64,000 nucleotides of DNA from Sinorhizobium arboris LMG 14919 (GTDB lineage Bacteria; Pseudomonadota; Alphaproteobacteria; Rhizobiales; Rhizobiaceae). Of the stretch, positions 52,073-62,435 are shown one piece after another; positions within the stretch are counted from its first letter, which is position 1, and each line of letters opens with the position of its first letter. The notes below the pieces were generated by a model that was not told the DNA's origin, did not search any database, and saw nothing but the letters and a program-made list of their open reading frames with translations. Both the position numbers and the translations under genes were made by a program. The DNA lies in assembly GCF_000427465.1 (NCBI RefSeq), contig NZ_ATYB01000008.1, positions 1 through 64,000 of the forward strand. The letters are read 5' to 3'.

Positions 52073-53140
52073 ATGAAATTCTTTACTTCGCTTCTCGCAG
52101 CTGCGGCGATGACGGTCGCCGGTTTCGCTGCGCCGGCAGTTGCCCAGGATAAGGGCATGGTCGGCATCTCCATGCCAACCAAGACGTCGACGCGCTGGAT
52201 TTCCGACGGCGAAACCATGGAGAAGCTGTTCAAGGAGGCCGGCTATACGCCGGACCTGCAATTCGCCGACGACGACATTCCGAACCAGCTGGCGCAGATC
52301 GAGAACATGGTGACCAAGGGCGCGAAGGTCCTCGTCATCGGCGCCATCGACGGCACCACGCTCTCCGACATTCTGCAGAAGGCCGCCGATGCCGGCGTCA
52401 AGGTCATCGCCTATGACCGCCTGATCCGCGATTCCGGCAATGTCGACTACTACGCCACTTTCGACAACTTCCAGGTCGGCGTGCTGCAGGCCACCTCGCT
52501 CGTCGAGGGCCTGAAGCTCGACGGCGCCACCGAGCCGAAGAACATCGAACTTTTCGGTGGTTCGCCGGACGACAACAACGCCTTCTTCTTCTACGACGGC
52601 GCGATGTCGGTGCTGCAGCCTCTGATCGACAGCGGCAAGCTCGTCGTCAAGTCCGGCCAGATGGGCATGGACCAGGTCGGCACATTGCGCTGGGACGGCG
52701 CCGTAGCTCAGGCCCGCATGGAAAACCTCCTGTCGTCCGCCTATACCGATGCGAAGGTCGATGGCGTTCTGTCTCCCTATGACGGACTGTCGATCGGCAT
52801 CATCTCGGCTCTGAAAGGCGTAGGCTACGGCTCCGGCGACATGCCGATGCCGATCGTTACCGGTCAGGACGCCGAACTGCCGTCGGTCAAGTCCATCCTC
52901 GCAGGCGAACAGTACTCCACGGTCTTCAAGGACACCCGTGAACTCGCAAAGGTCACCGTCAACATGGTCAATGCGATCATGGATGGCAAGGAGCCGGAAG
53001 TTAACGACACGAAGACCTACGAAAACGGCGTCAAGGTCGTTCCGTCCTACCTGCTGAAGCCCGTTTCCGTAGACAAGTCCAACGCCAAGGACGTTCTCGT
53101 CGGTTCCGGCTACTACACGGAAGATCAGCTCAACAACTGA
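52073..53140 (+). CDS. chvE: multiple sugar-binding periplasmic protein ChvE
   Basis: 355 residues from the ATG at 52073, with a GGGAGAG Shine-Dalgarno. The signal peptide is [20 protein letters not shown] with cleavage near AVAQ. The mature sequence starts [20 protein letters not shown], as in ChvE/GguC-cluster binding proteins, with [14 protein letters not shown] and the late [21 protein letters not shown]. By family knowledge it binds glucose, galactose, arabinose, xylose and uronic acids for the GguAB transporter; in Agrobacterium it also signals to VirA, a role not implied here. A hairpin follows the stop. Confidence 0.92.
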   Translation: MKFFTSLLAAAAMTVAGFAAPAVAQDKGMVGISMPTKTSTRWISDGETMEKLFKEAGYTPDLQFADDDIPNQLAQIENMVTKGAKVLVIGAIDGTTLSDILQKAADAGVKVIAYDRLIRDSGNVDYYATFDNFQVGVLQATSLVEGLKLDGATEPKNIELFGGSPDDNNAFFFYDGAMSVLQPLIDSGKLVVKSGQMGMDQVGTLRWDGAVAQARMENLLSSAYTDAKVDGVLSPYDGLSIGIISALKGVGYGSGDMPMPIVTGQDAELPSVKSILAGEQYSTVFKDTRELAKVTVNMVNAIMDGKEPEVNDTKTYENGVKVVPSYLLKPVSVDKSNAKDVLVGSGYYTEDQLNN

Positions 53141-53155
53141 TGCGGCGAACCGGGA

Positions 53156-53180
53156 GGGTGCGCGAGATGCTCGCGCACCC
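53156..53180 (+). terminator. hairpin between chvE and gguA (attenuator-like)
   Basis: An 11-bp perfect stem GGGTGCGCGAG/CTCGCGCACCC with a 3-nt loop is followed by TCTT, 15 bp after the chvE stop. It could partly stop transcription or protect the chvE 3' end, giving more binding protein than transporter. Confidence 0.6.
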
Positions 53181-53331
53181 TCTTAACTCAGGCGGCATGC
53201 GTCTCCTTGCAATGTCGCTGTAGCACTTTGGCCCGTCGCGTGGTTTTATTTCGGATCGGGGCCGGTCGATAGAACCGTGCAGCACGGGAGAGCGCCTGCA
53301 GTCTCTCTGACTGCAGCTGGAATGGCTGAGT

Positions 53332-54867
53332 ATGGACAATATCATTCTTGAAATGCGGGGCATTACGAAGACGTTTCCGGGCGTCAAGGCCCTGGACAAT
53401 GTCTCGTTCAAGGTTCGCGAAGGCGAAATCCACGCGCTTGTCGGGGAAAATGGTGCCGGCAAGTCGACCTTGATGAAGGTGCTGAGCGGCGTCTATCCGG
53501 CCGGCACCTATGAGGGCGAGATCCGTTACGACGGTGAACTCCGTCAGTTCAGCACGATCTCGGACAGCGAAGAACTCGGCATCATCATCATCCATCAGGA
53601 GCTGGCGCTGGTGCCGCTGCTGTCGATCGCCGAGAACATCTTTCTCGGCAACGAGGTGGCCGACAAGGGCGTGATCCATTGGCCCCAGACCTTCGCCCGC
53701 ACGCAGGAGTTGCTTAAGAAAGTGGGTCTGAACGAGTCCCCGGCGACGTTGATCACCGATATCGGCGTCGGCAAGCAGCAGCTGGTGGAGATTGCCAAGG
53801 CGCTTTCCAAGAAAGTCCGGCTGCTGATCCTCGATGAGCCGACTGCATCCCTCAATGAGAACGACTCCGACGCGCTGTTGAAGCTGCTCATGGAGTTCCG
53901 CAGCCAGGGCATGACGTCGATCATCATTTCTCACAAGCTCAACGAGATTAAGAAGGTTGCCGACCAGATCACCATCCTGCGCGATGGCGGAACGGTAGAG
54001 ACGCTCGACTGTCACAAGGAGGACGTCAGCGAGGACCGGATCATCAACGGCATGGTCGGCCGGGCAATGGAAGACCGCTATCCGCCGCGCGAGCCGAAGA
54101 TCGGCGACACGCTGCTCGAGGTGAAGAACTGGAACGTCTACCATCAGCAGCACCGCGACCGGCAATTTCTGCATGACGTAAGCTTCAAGGTGCGGGCCGG
54201 CGAGGTCGTCGGCATCGCCGGACTAATGGGCGCCGGCCGCACGGAGACGGCGATGAGCCTCTTCGGCAAGTCCTGGGGCCACAAGATCACCGGCGAGGTG
54301 ACGATGCATGGCCGGCCGGTGGACGTGAGCACGATTCCGAAGGCTATCAAGGCCGGTCTTGCCTATGTGACCGAGGACCGCAAACAGCTCGGTCTCGTGC
54401 TGATCAACAACATCATGCAGAACACGACCCTCGCCAACCTGCATGCGGTCGCATCGAACGGCGTCATCGACGAGCGCAAGGAACGGAAGGTCGCCGCCGA
54501 GTATCGCTCGAAGCTCCGCATCCGTTCCCATTCGATCTATCAGGAGACGGTCAACCTCTCCGGCGGCAACCAGCAGAAGGTCGTGCTGTCGAAGTGGCTG
54601 TTCACCAATCCCGAAGTCCTCATACTCGACGAACCGACGCGCGGTATCGACATCGGCGCGAAGTATGAGATCTACACCATCATCAACCAGCTCGCGGCCG
54701 AGGGCAAAGGCATTCTGATGATCTCGTCGGAGATGCCGGAGCTGCTCGGAACCTGCGATCGCATCTATGTCATGAACGAGGGGCGCATGGTGGCGGAGCT
54801 TTCCAAGGAGGAAGCGAGCCAGGAATCGATCATGCGCGCCATCATGCGTTCAGGGGAGAAACAGTAA
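53332..54867 (+). CDS. gguA: sugar ABC transporter ATPase GguA
   Basis: 511 residues with two ABC domains. Domain 1: GENGAGKST, the signature region [10 protein letters not shown] and Walker [12 protein letters not shown]. Domain 2: degenerate P-loop [10 protein letters not shown], signature [15 protein letters not shown] and [14 protein letters not shown]. It powers uptake of sugars bound by ChvE. It lies 191 bp after chvE and its stop overlaps the gguB start by one base (TAATG). Confidence 0.93.
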   Translation: MDNIILEMRGITKTFPGVKALDNVSFKVREGEIHALVGENGAGKSTLMKVLSGVYPAGTYEGEIRYDGELRQFSTISDSEELGIIIIHQELALVPLLSIAENIFLGNEVADKGVIHWPQTFARTQELLKKVGLNESPATLITDIGVGKQQLVEIAKALSKKVRLLILDEPTASLNENDSDALLKLLMEFRSQGMTSIIISHKLNEIKKVADQITILRDGGTVETLDCHKEDVSEDRIINGMVGRAMEDRYPPREPKIGDTLLEVKNWNVYHQQHRDRQFLHDVSFKVRAGEVVGIAGLMGAGRTETAMSLFGKSWGHKITGEVTMHGRPVDVSTIPKAIKAGLAYVTEDRKQLGLVLINNIMQNTTLANLHAVASNGVIDERKERKVAAEYRSKLRIRSHSIYQETVNLSGGNQQKVVLSKWLFTNPEVLILDEPTRGIDIGAKYEIYTIINQLAAEGKGILMISSEMPELLGTCDRIYVMNEGRMVAELSKEEASQESIMRAIMRSGEKQ

Positions 54868-56081
54868 TGGTCGCCGATACGAGCACCCAAACCACCAAAC
54901 CGTCGATCGGTGACTACCTCAGGAACAACATTCGCGAATACGGCCTGCTGGTCGCGCTCGTCATCATCATGCTGTTCTTCCAGTTCGTCACCAACGGCGT
55001 TCTCTTCAGGCCGGTCAACATCACCAACCTGGTGCTGCAGAACTCGTTCATCGTCATAATGGCGCTGGGCATGCTGTTGATCATCGTCGCCGGGCACATC
55101 GATCTGTCGGTAGGCTCCATCGTCGCCTTCATCGGCGCGATTTCGGCGATTATGCTCGTCAAATGGGGCCTGCCCGCCTTGGTGGTCATTCCCGTCTGCC
55201 TGGTCGTCGGAGGAATTTTGGGAGCTGCGCAGGGCTACTGGGTCGCCTACCAGAAAATCCCGGCCTTCATCGTCACGCTCGCCGGCATGCTGGTGTTCCG
55301 CGGAATGACCTATGTGGTCCTCGGCGGGCGTCCGATCGGACCGTTCCCGAAAGACTTCCAGCTTCTTTCGACGGGTTTCGTTCCCGATTTTCTCTACTTC
55401 CTCAATCCGAGCCCGGACACGATCAAGAACATGGTCGCGCTGGTCGCCGTGCTTGCCCTCGTCGGCTATGCGATATTTGCGGGCCTTCGCAACCGCAGGA
55501 TCAACGAGCAACACGGCACGGAGAACGAGCCGTTCGTCTTCTTCGCGATCCAGATGGCAGTCATCAGCCTGGTGGCCCTGTTCCTCGGCTTCCAGCTTTC
55601 CACCTATCGCGGCCTGCCCAACGTCCTGGTCGTCATGGGCGTGCTGATCGCCGCCTACACCTTCGTCACCACCCGATCGACGCTCGGTCGTCGGATCTAT
55701 GCGATGGGCGGCAACGAGAAGGCAACCAAACTCTCCGGCATCAACACCGAACGTTTGACCTTCTACGCTTTCGTGAACATGGGCGCGCTGGCGGCGCTCG
55801 CCGGCATGATCATCACCGCGCGCCTGAACTCGGCCACTCCGAAAGCCGGAGTCGGCTTCGAGCTCGACGTCATCGCAGCCTGTTTCATCGGCGGCGCATC
55901 GGCGTCGGGCGGCGTCGGCAAGATCACCGGCGCAGTGATCGGCGCGTTCATCATGGGCGTCATGAACAACGGCATGTCGATCATGGGCATCGGCATCGAC
56001 TACCAGCAATTGATCAAGGGGCTCGTGCTGCTCGCAGCCGTGTTCTTCGACGTCTACAACAAGAACAAGGGCAAGGGCTGA
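54867..56081 (+). CDS. gguB: sugar ABC transporter permease GguB
   Basis: 404 residues with about ten hydrophobic helices. It carries the RbsC/XylH family segments MALGMLLIIVAGHIDLSVGS and YAMGGNEKATKLSGINT, plus a long middle loop as in XylH-type permeases. With GguA it forms the inner-membrane complex served by ChvE. It is translationally coupled to gguA through the TAATG overlap. Confidence 0.93.
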   Translation: MVADTSTQTTKPSIGDYLRNNIREYGLLVALVIIMLFFQFVTNGVLFRPVNITNLVLQNSFIVIMALGMLLIIVAGHIDLSVGSIVAFIGAISAIMLVKWGLPALVVIPVCLVVGGILGAAQGYWVAYQKIPAFIVTLAGMLVFRGMTYVVLGGRPIGPFPKDFQLLSTGFVPDFLYFLNPSPDTIKNMVALVAVLALVGYAIFAGLRNRRINEQHGTENEPFVFFAIQMAVISLVALFLGFQLSTYRGLPNVLVVMGVLIAAYTFVTTRSTLGRRIYAMGGNEKATKLSGINTERLTFYAFVNMGALAALAGMIITARLNSATPKAGVGFELDVIAACFIGGASASGGVGKITGAVIGAFIMGVMNNGMSIMGIGIDYQQLIKGLVLLAAVFFDVYNKNKGKG

Positions 56082-56226
56082 TCGGCGTCCGGTCAGCGCC
56101 CGATGATCGCAACATAAAACGCGGCATGGTCGCCGTAACTGGGTGGCGTGAGCCACTCTCGAGGCGAAGCGTTGCCTTTCCGGAAGGGAAGGCAAGGTGG
56201 GGCCAACTTATCAGGAAGGACAGAAC

Positions 56227-57222
56227 GTGCTGATTTCTCAGGTCAGGAAAGAAGACGGTTCGGTTATCGTCGCCGTGCGGGCCCCGGGCGAAACGGCCCG
56301 TGCCGTCGAGGGAGCGGAGAGCGTCTATGCTCTGGCGATGGAAGCGGCCAACAGCGGCAGGAGTCTCAGGGATGTCGTCGACGCCAAGGGCCTTGGCGAA
56401 GCGGTCGATCTCGAAGAGGCCTATTCCCAGGGGCGGCTGCTTTCGCCGATCACCCATCCCGATCCCGCCCATCTGCATCTGACGGGGACGGGGCTCACGC
56501 ATCTCGGTTCTGCCGCAACGCGCGACGCGATGCACAAGAAGGCGACGGAAGCCGCCGAGGAAACGCTGACGGACTCGATGAAGATGTTCCGCATGGGGCT
56601 CGAGGGCGGCAAGCCGAAGTCCGGCGAGAAAGGCGTGCAGCCGGAATGGTTCTACAAGGGCAACGGCACCACGGCGGTGGCGCCGGGCGAGCCGCTCGTG
56701 TCTCCGTCCTTCGCGGAGGATGGCGGCGAGGAACCCGAAATGGCCGGCATCTATGTGATCTCCGACAAGGGCGTCCCGTTCCGGCTCGGTTTTGCGGTTG
56801 CCAACGAGTTCTCCGATCACAAGACCGAGCGGGTCAATTATCTGTGGCTCGCCCATTCGAAGCTCAGGCAGGCGAGCTTCGGGCCGGAGATCCGCATCGG
56901 CGCGGCTCCCGACGATATTCGCGGCGCATCGCGCATCCTGAGGGGCGGCAAGGTGCTGTGGGAGAAGCCCTTCCTTTCCGGTGAGGCGAACATGTCGCAC
57001 AGTTTCGCCAATCTCGAATATCACCATTTCAAGTACGGCCTCTTCCGCGCGCCGGGCGACGTGCATGTCCATATGTTCGGCACGGCGACGCTCTCTTTCG
57101 GCGATGGCATCCGCACCGAGGAGGGAGACGTATTCGAGATCGAAGCCAGGGAATTCGGCCTGCCCCTGCGCAATCCGCTGGCGATCGCGGCAGAAGAAGA
57201 AGTCGCTGTCCATCAGCTCTGA
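56227..57222 (+). CDS. gguC: GguC, AraD1-family (FAH-like) protein
   Basis: 331 residues from the GTG at 56227, which has an AGGAAGGA Shine-Dalgarno; the 10-codon longer frame has none. The C-terminal part (RVNYLWLAHSKLRQASFGPE, SGEANMSHSFANLEYHHFKY, HVHMFGTATLSFGDG) is typical of the AraD1/GguC group of fumarylacetoacetate-hydrolase-like proteins. These are thought to act on 2-keto-3-deoxy sugar acids. Its position between the transporter and an aldehyde dehydrogenase plus dehydratase supports a role in non-phosphorylating pentose or sugar-acid breakdown. Confidence 0.85.
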   Translation: MLISQVRKEDGSVIVAVRAPGETARAVEGAESVYALAMEAANSGRSLRDVVDAKGLGEAVDLEEAYSQGRLLSPITHPDPAHLHLTGTGLTHLGSAATRDAMHKKATEAAEETLTDSMKMFRMGLEGGKPKSGEKGVQPEWFYKGNGTTAVAPGEPLVSPSFAEDGGEEPEMAGIYVISDKGVPFRLGFAVANEFSDHKTERVNYLWLAHSKLRQASFGPEIRIGAAPDDIRGASRILRGGKVLWEKPFLSGEANMSHSFANLEYHHFKYGLFRAPGDVHVHMFGTATLSFGDGIRTEEGDVFEIEAREFGLPLRNPLAIAAEEEVAVHQL

Positions 57223-57294
57223 CATATCTGCAACGGCAGGCTCGAGGCCGTGACCCGCGGCCGCTTGCGCAAGAAGACAAGGAGGCTGAAGCCC

Positions 57295-58728
57295 ATGACA
57301 CTTCACCAGAACCTGATCGCCGGCGAATGGGTCGGCGGAGATGGCGTTGCGAACATCAATCCGTCGAACACCAATGATGTCGTCGGAGAATATGCCCGCG
57401 CGAGCGCCGAAGACGCGAAAGCCGCGATCGCGGCCGCCAAGGCCGCCTTTCCTGCATGGTCGCGCTCCGGCATTCTCGAGCGCCATGCGATCCTGAAGAA
57501 GACCGCCGACGAGATCCTCGCCCGCAAGGACGAGCTGGGACGCCTCCTCTCGCGCGAGGAAGGCAAGACGCTCGCAGAGGGTATCGGCGAGACGGTCCGC
57601 GCCGGCCAGATCTTCGAATTCTTTGCCGGCGAGACCTTGCGTCTTGGCGGTGAGGTCGTCCCGTCGGTAAGGCCGGGGATCGGCGTCGAGATTACGCGCG
57701 ACCCGGTCGGCGTCGTCGGCATCATCACGCCATGGAACTTTCCGATCGCCATTCCCGCCTGGAAGATCGCCCCGGCGCTCTGCTACGGCAACACCGTCGT
57801 CTTCAAGCCGGCCGAGCTGGTTCCGGGCTGTTCGTGGGCGATCGTCGACATCCTCCACCGCGCGGGCCTGCCGAAGGGCGTGTTGAACCTCGTCATGGGC
57901 AAGGGTTCGGTTGTCGGCCAGGCGATGCTCGACAGCCCGGATGTCCAGGCGATCACCTTCACCGGCTCGACCGCGACCGGAAAGCGCGTCGCAGTCGCTT
58001 CGGTCGAGCACAACCGCAAGTATCAGCTTGAGATGGGCGGCAAGAACCCGTTCGTCGTGCTCGACGATGCCGATCTTTCCGTCGCTGTCGAAGCGGCGGT
58101 CAATTCCGCCTTCTTCTCGACGGGGCAGCGCTGCACCGCCTCCTCGCGGATCATCGTCACCGAGGGGATCCACGACCGGTTCGTTGCGGCCATGGCCGAG
58201 CGGATTAAGGGCCTCGTCGTCGACGACGCGCTGAAGGCCGGCACCCATATCGGTCCGGTGGTCGATCAGAGCCAGCTCAATCAGGACACCGACTATATCG
58301 CCATCGGCAAAAAGGAAGGCGCCAAGCTCGCCTTCGGCGGCGAACTGATCTCGCGCGACACGCCCGGCTTCTATCTGCAGCCGGCGCTCTTCACCGAGGC
58401 AACAAACGAGATGCGTATCTCCCGCGAGGAGATCTTCGGACCTGTCGCGGCCGTCATTCGGGTCAAGGATTACGACGAGGCGCTCGCCGTCGCCAACGAC
58501 ACGCCGTTCGGCCTGTCTTCGGGGATCGCCACCACCAGCTTGAAGCATGCGACGCATTTCAAGCGCAATGCCGAGGCCGGCATGGTGATGGTCAACCTGC
58601 CGACGGCCGGCGTCGATTTCCACGTGCCGTTCGGCGGACGCAAAGCCTCCTCCTACGGCCCGCGTGAACAGGGCAAATACGCCGCAGAGTTCTACACCAA
58701 CGTCAAGACAGCCTACACGCTTGCCTGA
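57295..58728 (+). CDS. aldehyde dehydrogenase, probably 2,5-dioxovalerate (alpha-ketoglutarate semialdehyde) type
   Basis: 477 residues from the ATG at 57295. NAD-binding and catalytic features are complete: TPWNFPIAIPAWKIAPAL, FTGSTATGKRVA, the catalytic Glu in LEMGGKNPFVVLDDAD and Cys in FFSTGQRCTASS. The last part (VDFHVPFGGRKASSYGPREQ) is typical of ketoglutarate-semialdehyde/aldonate-pathway enzymes. With GguC and the following dehydratase it would finish conversion of a pentonate to 2-oxoglutarate; substrate assignment is from context. Confidence 0.85.
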   Translation: MTLHQNLIAGEWVGGDGVANINPSNTNDVVGEYARASAEDAKAAIAAAKAAFPAWSRSGILERHAILKKTADEILARKDELGRLLSREEGKTLAEGIGETVRAGQIFEFFAGETLRLGGEVVPSVRPGIGVEITRDPVGVVGIITPWNFPIAIPAWKIAPALCYGNTVVFKPAELVPGCSWAIVDILHRAGLPKGVLNLVMGKGSVVGQAMLDSPDVQAITFTGSTATGKRVAVASVEHNRKYQLEMGGKNPFVVLDDADLSVAVEAAVNSAFFSTGQRCTASSRIIVTEGIHDRFVAAMAERIKGLVVDDALKAGTHIGPVVDQSQLNQDTDYIAIGKKEGAKLAFGGELISRDTPGFYLQPALFTEATNEMRISREEIFGPVAAVIRVKDYDEALAVANDTPFGLSSGIATTSLKHATHFKRNAEAGMVMVNLPTAGVDFHVPFGGRKASSYGPREQGKYAAEFYTNVKTAYTLA

Positions 58729-58785
58729 AGAAACAGGGCGTAAAGCGGCGTGTCCAGCCCGCGCAGGGCCTTAAGGAAGGAAGAA

Positions 58786-60531
58786 ATGAAGAAGAAAGCT
58801 GAGTGGCCGCGCAAGCTGCGTTCGCAGGAATGGTTCGGCGGAACTGGCAAGAATGCCATCATGCATCGCTCCTGGATGAAGAACCAGGGGCTACCCGCCG
58901 ACACTTTCGATGGGCGGCCGATCATCGGTATCTGCAACACCTGGTCGGAGCTTACCCCCTGCAATGCGCATCTGCGCGACCTCGCCGAGCGCGTGAAGCG
59001 CGGGGTCTACGAGGCGGGGGGCTTCCCGGTGGAATTCCCGGTCTTCTCGACCGGTGAAAGCACGCTCCGCCCGACGGCGATGATGTTCCGCAATCTTGCG
59101 GCGATGGATGTCGAGGAATCGATCCGCGGCAATCCGGTCGACGGGGTCGTGCTGCTCGGCGGCTGCGACAAGACCACACCCAGCCTCCTGATGGGCGCGG
59201 CAAGCGTCGACATTCCGGCGATCGTCGTCTCCGGCGGCCCCATGCTCAACGGAAAATGGCGCGGCAAGGATGTCGGTTCGGGCACCGCGATCTGGCAGTT
59301 CTCGGAAATGGTCAAATCCGGCGAGATGTCGCTGGAGGAGTTCATGGACGCCGAACAGGGCATGGCCCGGTCGGCTGGAAGCTGTATGACCATGGGGACG
59401 GCCTCGACGATGGCGTCGATGGCCGAAGCGCTCGGCATGACGCTTTCCGGCAATGCTGCCATTCCCGCAGTGGATGCGCGCCGCCGGGTGATTTCGCAGC
59501 TTACCGGCCGCCGCATCGTCGAGATGGTCAAGGAGGACCTGAAGCCCTCCGACATCCTGACCAAGGCGGCTTTCGAAAACGCCATCCGCGTCAACGGCGC
59601 CGTCGGCGGATCGACCAATGCGGTACTGCATCTTCTCGCGCTCGCAGGCCGTGTCGGCATCGATCTTTCGCTCGATGATTGGGACAGGCTCGGCCGTGAC
59701 GTGCCGACCATCGTCAACCTGCAGCCGTCCGGCAAATATCTGATGGAGGAGTTCTATTATGCCGGCGGCCTGCCGGTGGTGATCAAGGCGGTCGCGGAGA
59801 TGGGGCTGCTGCACAACGACGCCATCACCGTCAGCGGTGACACGATCTGGAACGACGTCAAGGGCGTGGTCAACTACAACGAGGACGTGATCCTGCCGCG
59901 GGAAAGGGCGCTGACGAAGTCCGGCGGCATCGCCGTTCTGCGCGGCAATCTGGCGCCGCGCGGTGCCGTCCTGAAGCCCTCGGCCGCCTCGCCGCACCTG
60001 ATGCAGCACAAGGGCCGTGCGGTCGTCTTCGAGAGCATCGAGGACTATCACGCGCGCATCAACCGCGAAGATCTCGACATCGACGAGACCTGCATCATGG
60101 TGCTGAAATACTGCGGCCCCAAAGGCTATCCCGGCATGGCCGAGGTCGGCAATATGGGCCTGCCGCCCAAGGTCCTGAAGAAGGGCATCACCGACATGAT
60201 CCGCATTTCGGACGCACGCATGTCGGGTACGGCCTACGGCACCGTCATTCTTCACACTGCGCCGGAAGCCGCCGAGGGCGGACCCCTGGCGCTCGTCGAG
60301 AATGGCGACCTGATCGAGGTCGATATCCCGAACCGCACGCTGCATCTCCATGTTTCCGACGAGGAACTGGCACGCCGCCGCGCGGCCTGGGTGTCGCCCG
60401 TCATGCCGCTCAACGGCGGCTATGGCGGCCTCTACATCAAGACCGTCATGCAGGCCGACACCGGCGCCGATCTGGACTTCCTCGTCGGCCCGCGTGGCGA
60501 TCGCATCCCGATGGACCGCGACAGCCACTGA
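58786..60531 (+). CDS. IlvD/EDD family dehydratase, probably L-arabonate or related sugar-acid dehydratase
   Basis: 581 residues from the ATG at 58786, with AAGGAAGGAAG just before. The conserved cysteines of the iron-sulfur centre are in WSELTPCN, LLGGCDKTTP and AGSCMTMGTAST. The length and start (KLRSQEWFGGTGKNAIMHRS) fit the sugar-acid dehydratase branch rather than IlvD of branched-chain synthesis. The enzyme would convert an aldonate (arabonate, fuconate or galactonate) to its 2-keto-3-deoxy acid for GguC. The aldose dehydrogenase and lactonase are not in the window. Confidence 0.83.
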   Translation: MKKKAEWPRKLRSQEWFGGTGKNAIMHRSWMKNQGLPADTFDGRPIIGICNTWSELTPCNAHLRDLAERVKRGVYEAGGFPVEFPVFSTGESTLRPTAMMFRNLAAMDVEESIRGNPVDGVVLLGGCDKTTPSLLMGAASVDIPAIVVSGGPMLNGKWRGKDVGSGTAIWQFSEMVKSGEMSLEEFMDAEQGMARSAGSCMTMGTASTMASMAEALGMTLSGNAAIPAVDARRRVISQLTGRRIVEMVKEDLKPSDILTKAAFENAIRVNGAVGGSTNAVLHLLALAGRVGIDLSLDDWDRLGRDVPTIVNLQPSGKYLMEEFYYAGGLPVVIKAVAEMGLLHNDAITVSGDTIWNDVKGVVNYNEDVILPRERALTKSGGIAVLRGNLAPRGAVLKPSAASPHLMQHKGRAVVFESIEDYHARINREDLDIDETCIMVLKYCGPKGYPGMAEVGNMGLPPKVLKKGITDMIRISDARMSGTAYGTVILHTAPEAAEGGPLALVENGDLIEVDIPNRTLHLHVSDEELARRRAAWVSPVMPLNGGYGGLYIKTVMQADTGADLDFLVGPRGDRIPMDRDSH

Positions 60532-60716
60532 TGCCGTAATCCGCGGGCGGAGCGTTCGGGTACGAACCTCCGCCGGAGCGCCGTTTCGGGGCGGGGCGGT
60601 CGCATACCGTGCCGCCTCGAAAAGTTGTATTCCTTCCGCCTTTTCGTGAAACTTATTCGCGTGTTCGGAATTATCCTCAATCGGGCAATCGCATCCGTCG
60701 CAAGGAGGAAGTGAAC

Positions 60717-61403
60717 ATGCGGAAGAACGCCCTCGTTTTGTCTGTCGGTCTCATGACGAGTCTGGCCTTTACTCCCAGCTTTGCCCAAAGCCTCGGAGGC
60801 AATGGTGGCCTGAACGTTGGAGTGTCGCTCGGAGGTTCGAGCGGCGTCAGTACCAATGTCGGTGCATCGCTTGGCGGATCCAGGGGTATCAGCGCAGACG
60901 TCGATGCATCCGTCGGAGGATCGCGCGGGGTCAACACTTCGGCTACTGCATCCGTCGGCGGCAGCCGCGGCGTCAACGCCAATGCCACCGCGAGTGCGGG
61001 CGGCAGTCGCGGCCTCAACAGCACGCTCAGCGCAAATGTCGGCGGCGGCAACGGCATCGACGCCGATGCAGACGTCTCGCTTGGCGGCAGCCGCGGTCTG
61101 AACGCCAACGTAAGTGCGAATGCCGGCGGCGGAAGCGGTGTCGGTTTGGACGTGGGCATCGGGCTTGGCGGCGGCAGTTCGGGCGGCGGAGGTGGACCCG
61201 GCAATGGCGGAGGTGGACCTGGCAACGGCGGCGGCGCGGGCGGAATCGGCGGCCCCGGCCAAGCTCCGATCGCAGCTTTCAACGCCATGTCCCCCAACGA
61301 GCGGCGCACGGTATTGAAGCGCTGCCGCGATGTCGTCAATGGCGGCTACGACCGGGGACTGGTCGCTCTTTGCCGTCTGTTGCAGTCTACCGCATCACGA
61401 TAG
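60717..61403 (+). CDS. exported glycine-rich protein with eight 14-residue repeats
   Basis: 228 residues from the ATG at 60717, preceded by AAGGAGGAAG. After a signal peptide (cleavage near SFAQ) come eight uninterrupted 14-residue units of the form SxGGSRGhNxxxxA (from about residue 36 to 150), then a Gly/Pro-rich linker with GGGGPGN repeated, then a conserved-looking tail (MSPNERRTVLKRCRDVV…LCRLLQ) with two cysteines. The strict period suggests a beta-roll or beta-solenoid. The open frame before the ATG is not family-like. Function unknown; likely secreted or at the cell surface. Confidence 0.75.
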   Translation: MRKNALVLSVGLMTSLAFTPSFAQSLGGNGGLNVGVSLGGSSGVSTNVGASLGGSRGISADVDASVGGSRGVNTSATASVGGSRGVNANATASAGGSRGLNSTLSANVGGGNGIDADADVSLGGSRGLNANVSANAGGGSGVGLDVGIGLGGGSSGGGGGPGNGGGGPGNGGGAGGIGGPGQAPIAAFNAMSPNERRTVLKRCRDVVNGGYDRGLVALCRLLQSTASR

Positions 61404-61597
61404 GGCTGCTGGCCCAGTTTGCCCTCGCCTCGGGTTAACCCGGAGGACCGGATCTGGTTCTCTCCCGCTCCGGACGTGTTCTGACGGGGCAGGAGGGGAC
61501 TGAACCGTTGCAGTCTGCGTCCTGCGCGCCGCGCAGCGAGAAGGTGCCGGCAGGCGGATGAGGGCGGCGTTTTAAAGCGTTGAAAACACTCTCTGTT

Positions 61598-62422
61598 TCA
61601 TTGGAACTGCTGACTCTGACGCTGCCCTTGTTCCTCGACCGTCACGGCCACTTTCAGCGTCTCGGTGCCGATGCCGTGCACCAGCCCCGAGACCGGCGCC
61701 GCATCGCGGTAACATAGTCCCGAGCCGATGCGCACATATCGGTCGTCCGGGCAGACCCTGTTGGCGGGATCGAATCCCACCCAGCCGAGGCCTGCGATAT
61801 GCACGTCGGCCCAGGCGTGGCTCGCGGTCCCGTTCGGCTGACCTTCCGACATGAGATAGCCGGAGACGTAGCGTGCGGGCAGGCCGAGTATGCGCGCGGC
61901 TGAGATCAGGATATGGGCATGGTCCTGGCATACGCCCTTGCCCCGCTCCAATGCCTCCTCGGCGGCGGTTCCGACCTGCGTCTCACCCGGTTCGTAGCGC
62001 ACAGTGTCGTGAATGAGGGCCATCAGCGCGTGCATGCGCTCGAGTTCCGTGGCGCCTCCGGCGGCTTTCGCGAGCTCGCGGATACGCTTGCCCGGCTTGG
62101 TGAGCGGGGTTTCCCGGGCGTAGAGCCACAGCGGTACATAGGACTGGTGCGCGCCGAACACGCCGGCCCGATCTTCCGTTTCGACTTCGCCTTTCGCCTC
62201 TATGCGAAGGATCGTCCGGTCGGCGTCGACGCTGACGAGATGCGTGCGGTTGCCGAACTGGTCGTCATAGCTGACTTCGATGGCGGCTCCGTCCACAAGC
62301 GTCTTCCAGTTCAGGACGGTCTGGCCGGGCAGATTGACTGGCGTGAGGCGCAGGCGCTGCAGCGCGTATTGTACCGGTTGGTCGTAATGATACTCGGTCG
62401 TGTGGCTGATCTTCAGATACAT
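61598..62422 (-). CDS. transglutaminase-like cysteine protease family protein
   Basis: 274 residues from the ATG at 62422. The N-terminal beta domain (MYLKISHTTEYHYDQPVQYA) precedes a transglutaminase core with Cys in GKGVCQDHAHILI, His in ASHAWADVHI and Asp in GFDPANR. The C-terminal HGIGTETLKVAVTVEEQ is typical. Bacterial members are probably peptidases or amide-forming enzymes. It ends a three-gene unit with an alpha-E protein and a circularly permuted ATP-grasp protein, a recurring partnership of unknown function, perhaps peptide tagging. Confidence 0.88.
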   Translation of the reverse strand: MYLKISHTTEYHYDQPVQYALQRLRLTPVNLPGQTVLNWKTLVDGAAIEVSYDDQFGNRTHLVSVDADRTILRIEAKGEVETEDRAGVFGAHQSYVPLWLYARETPLTKPGKRIRELAKAAGGATELERMHALMALIHDTVRYEPGETQVGTAAEEALERGKGVCQDHAHILISAARILGLPARYVSGYLMSEGQPNGTASHAWADVHIAGLGWVGFDPANRVCPDDRYVRIGSGLCYRDAAPVSGLVHGIGTETLKVAVTVEEQGQRQSQQFQ

Positions 62423-62435
62423 CTCGGCCCCCTGC

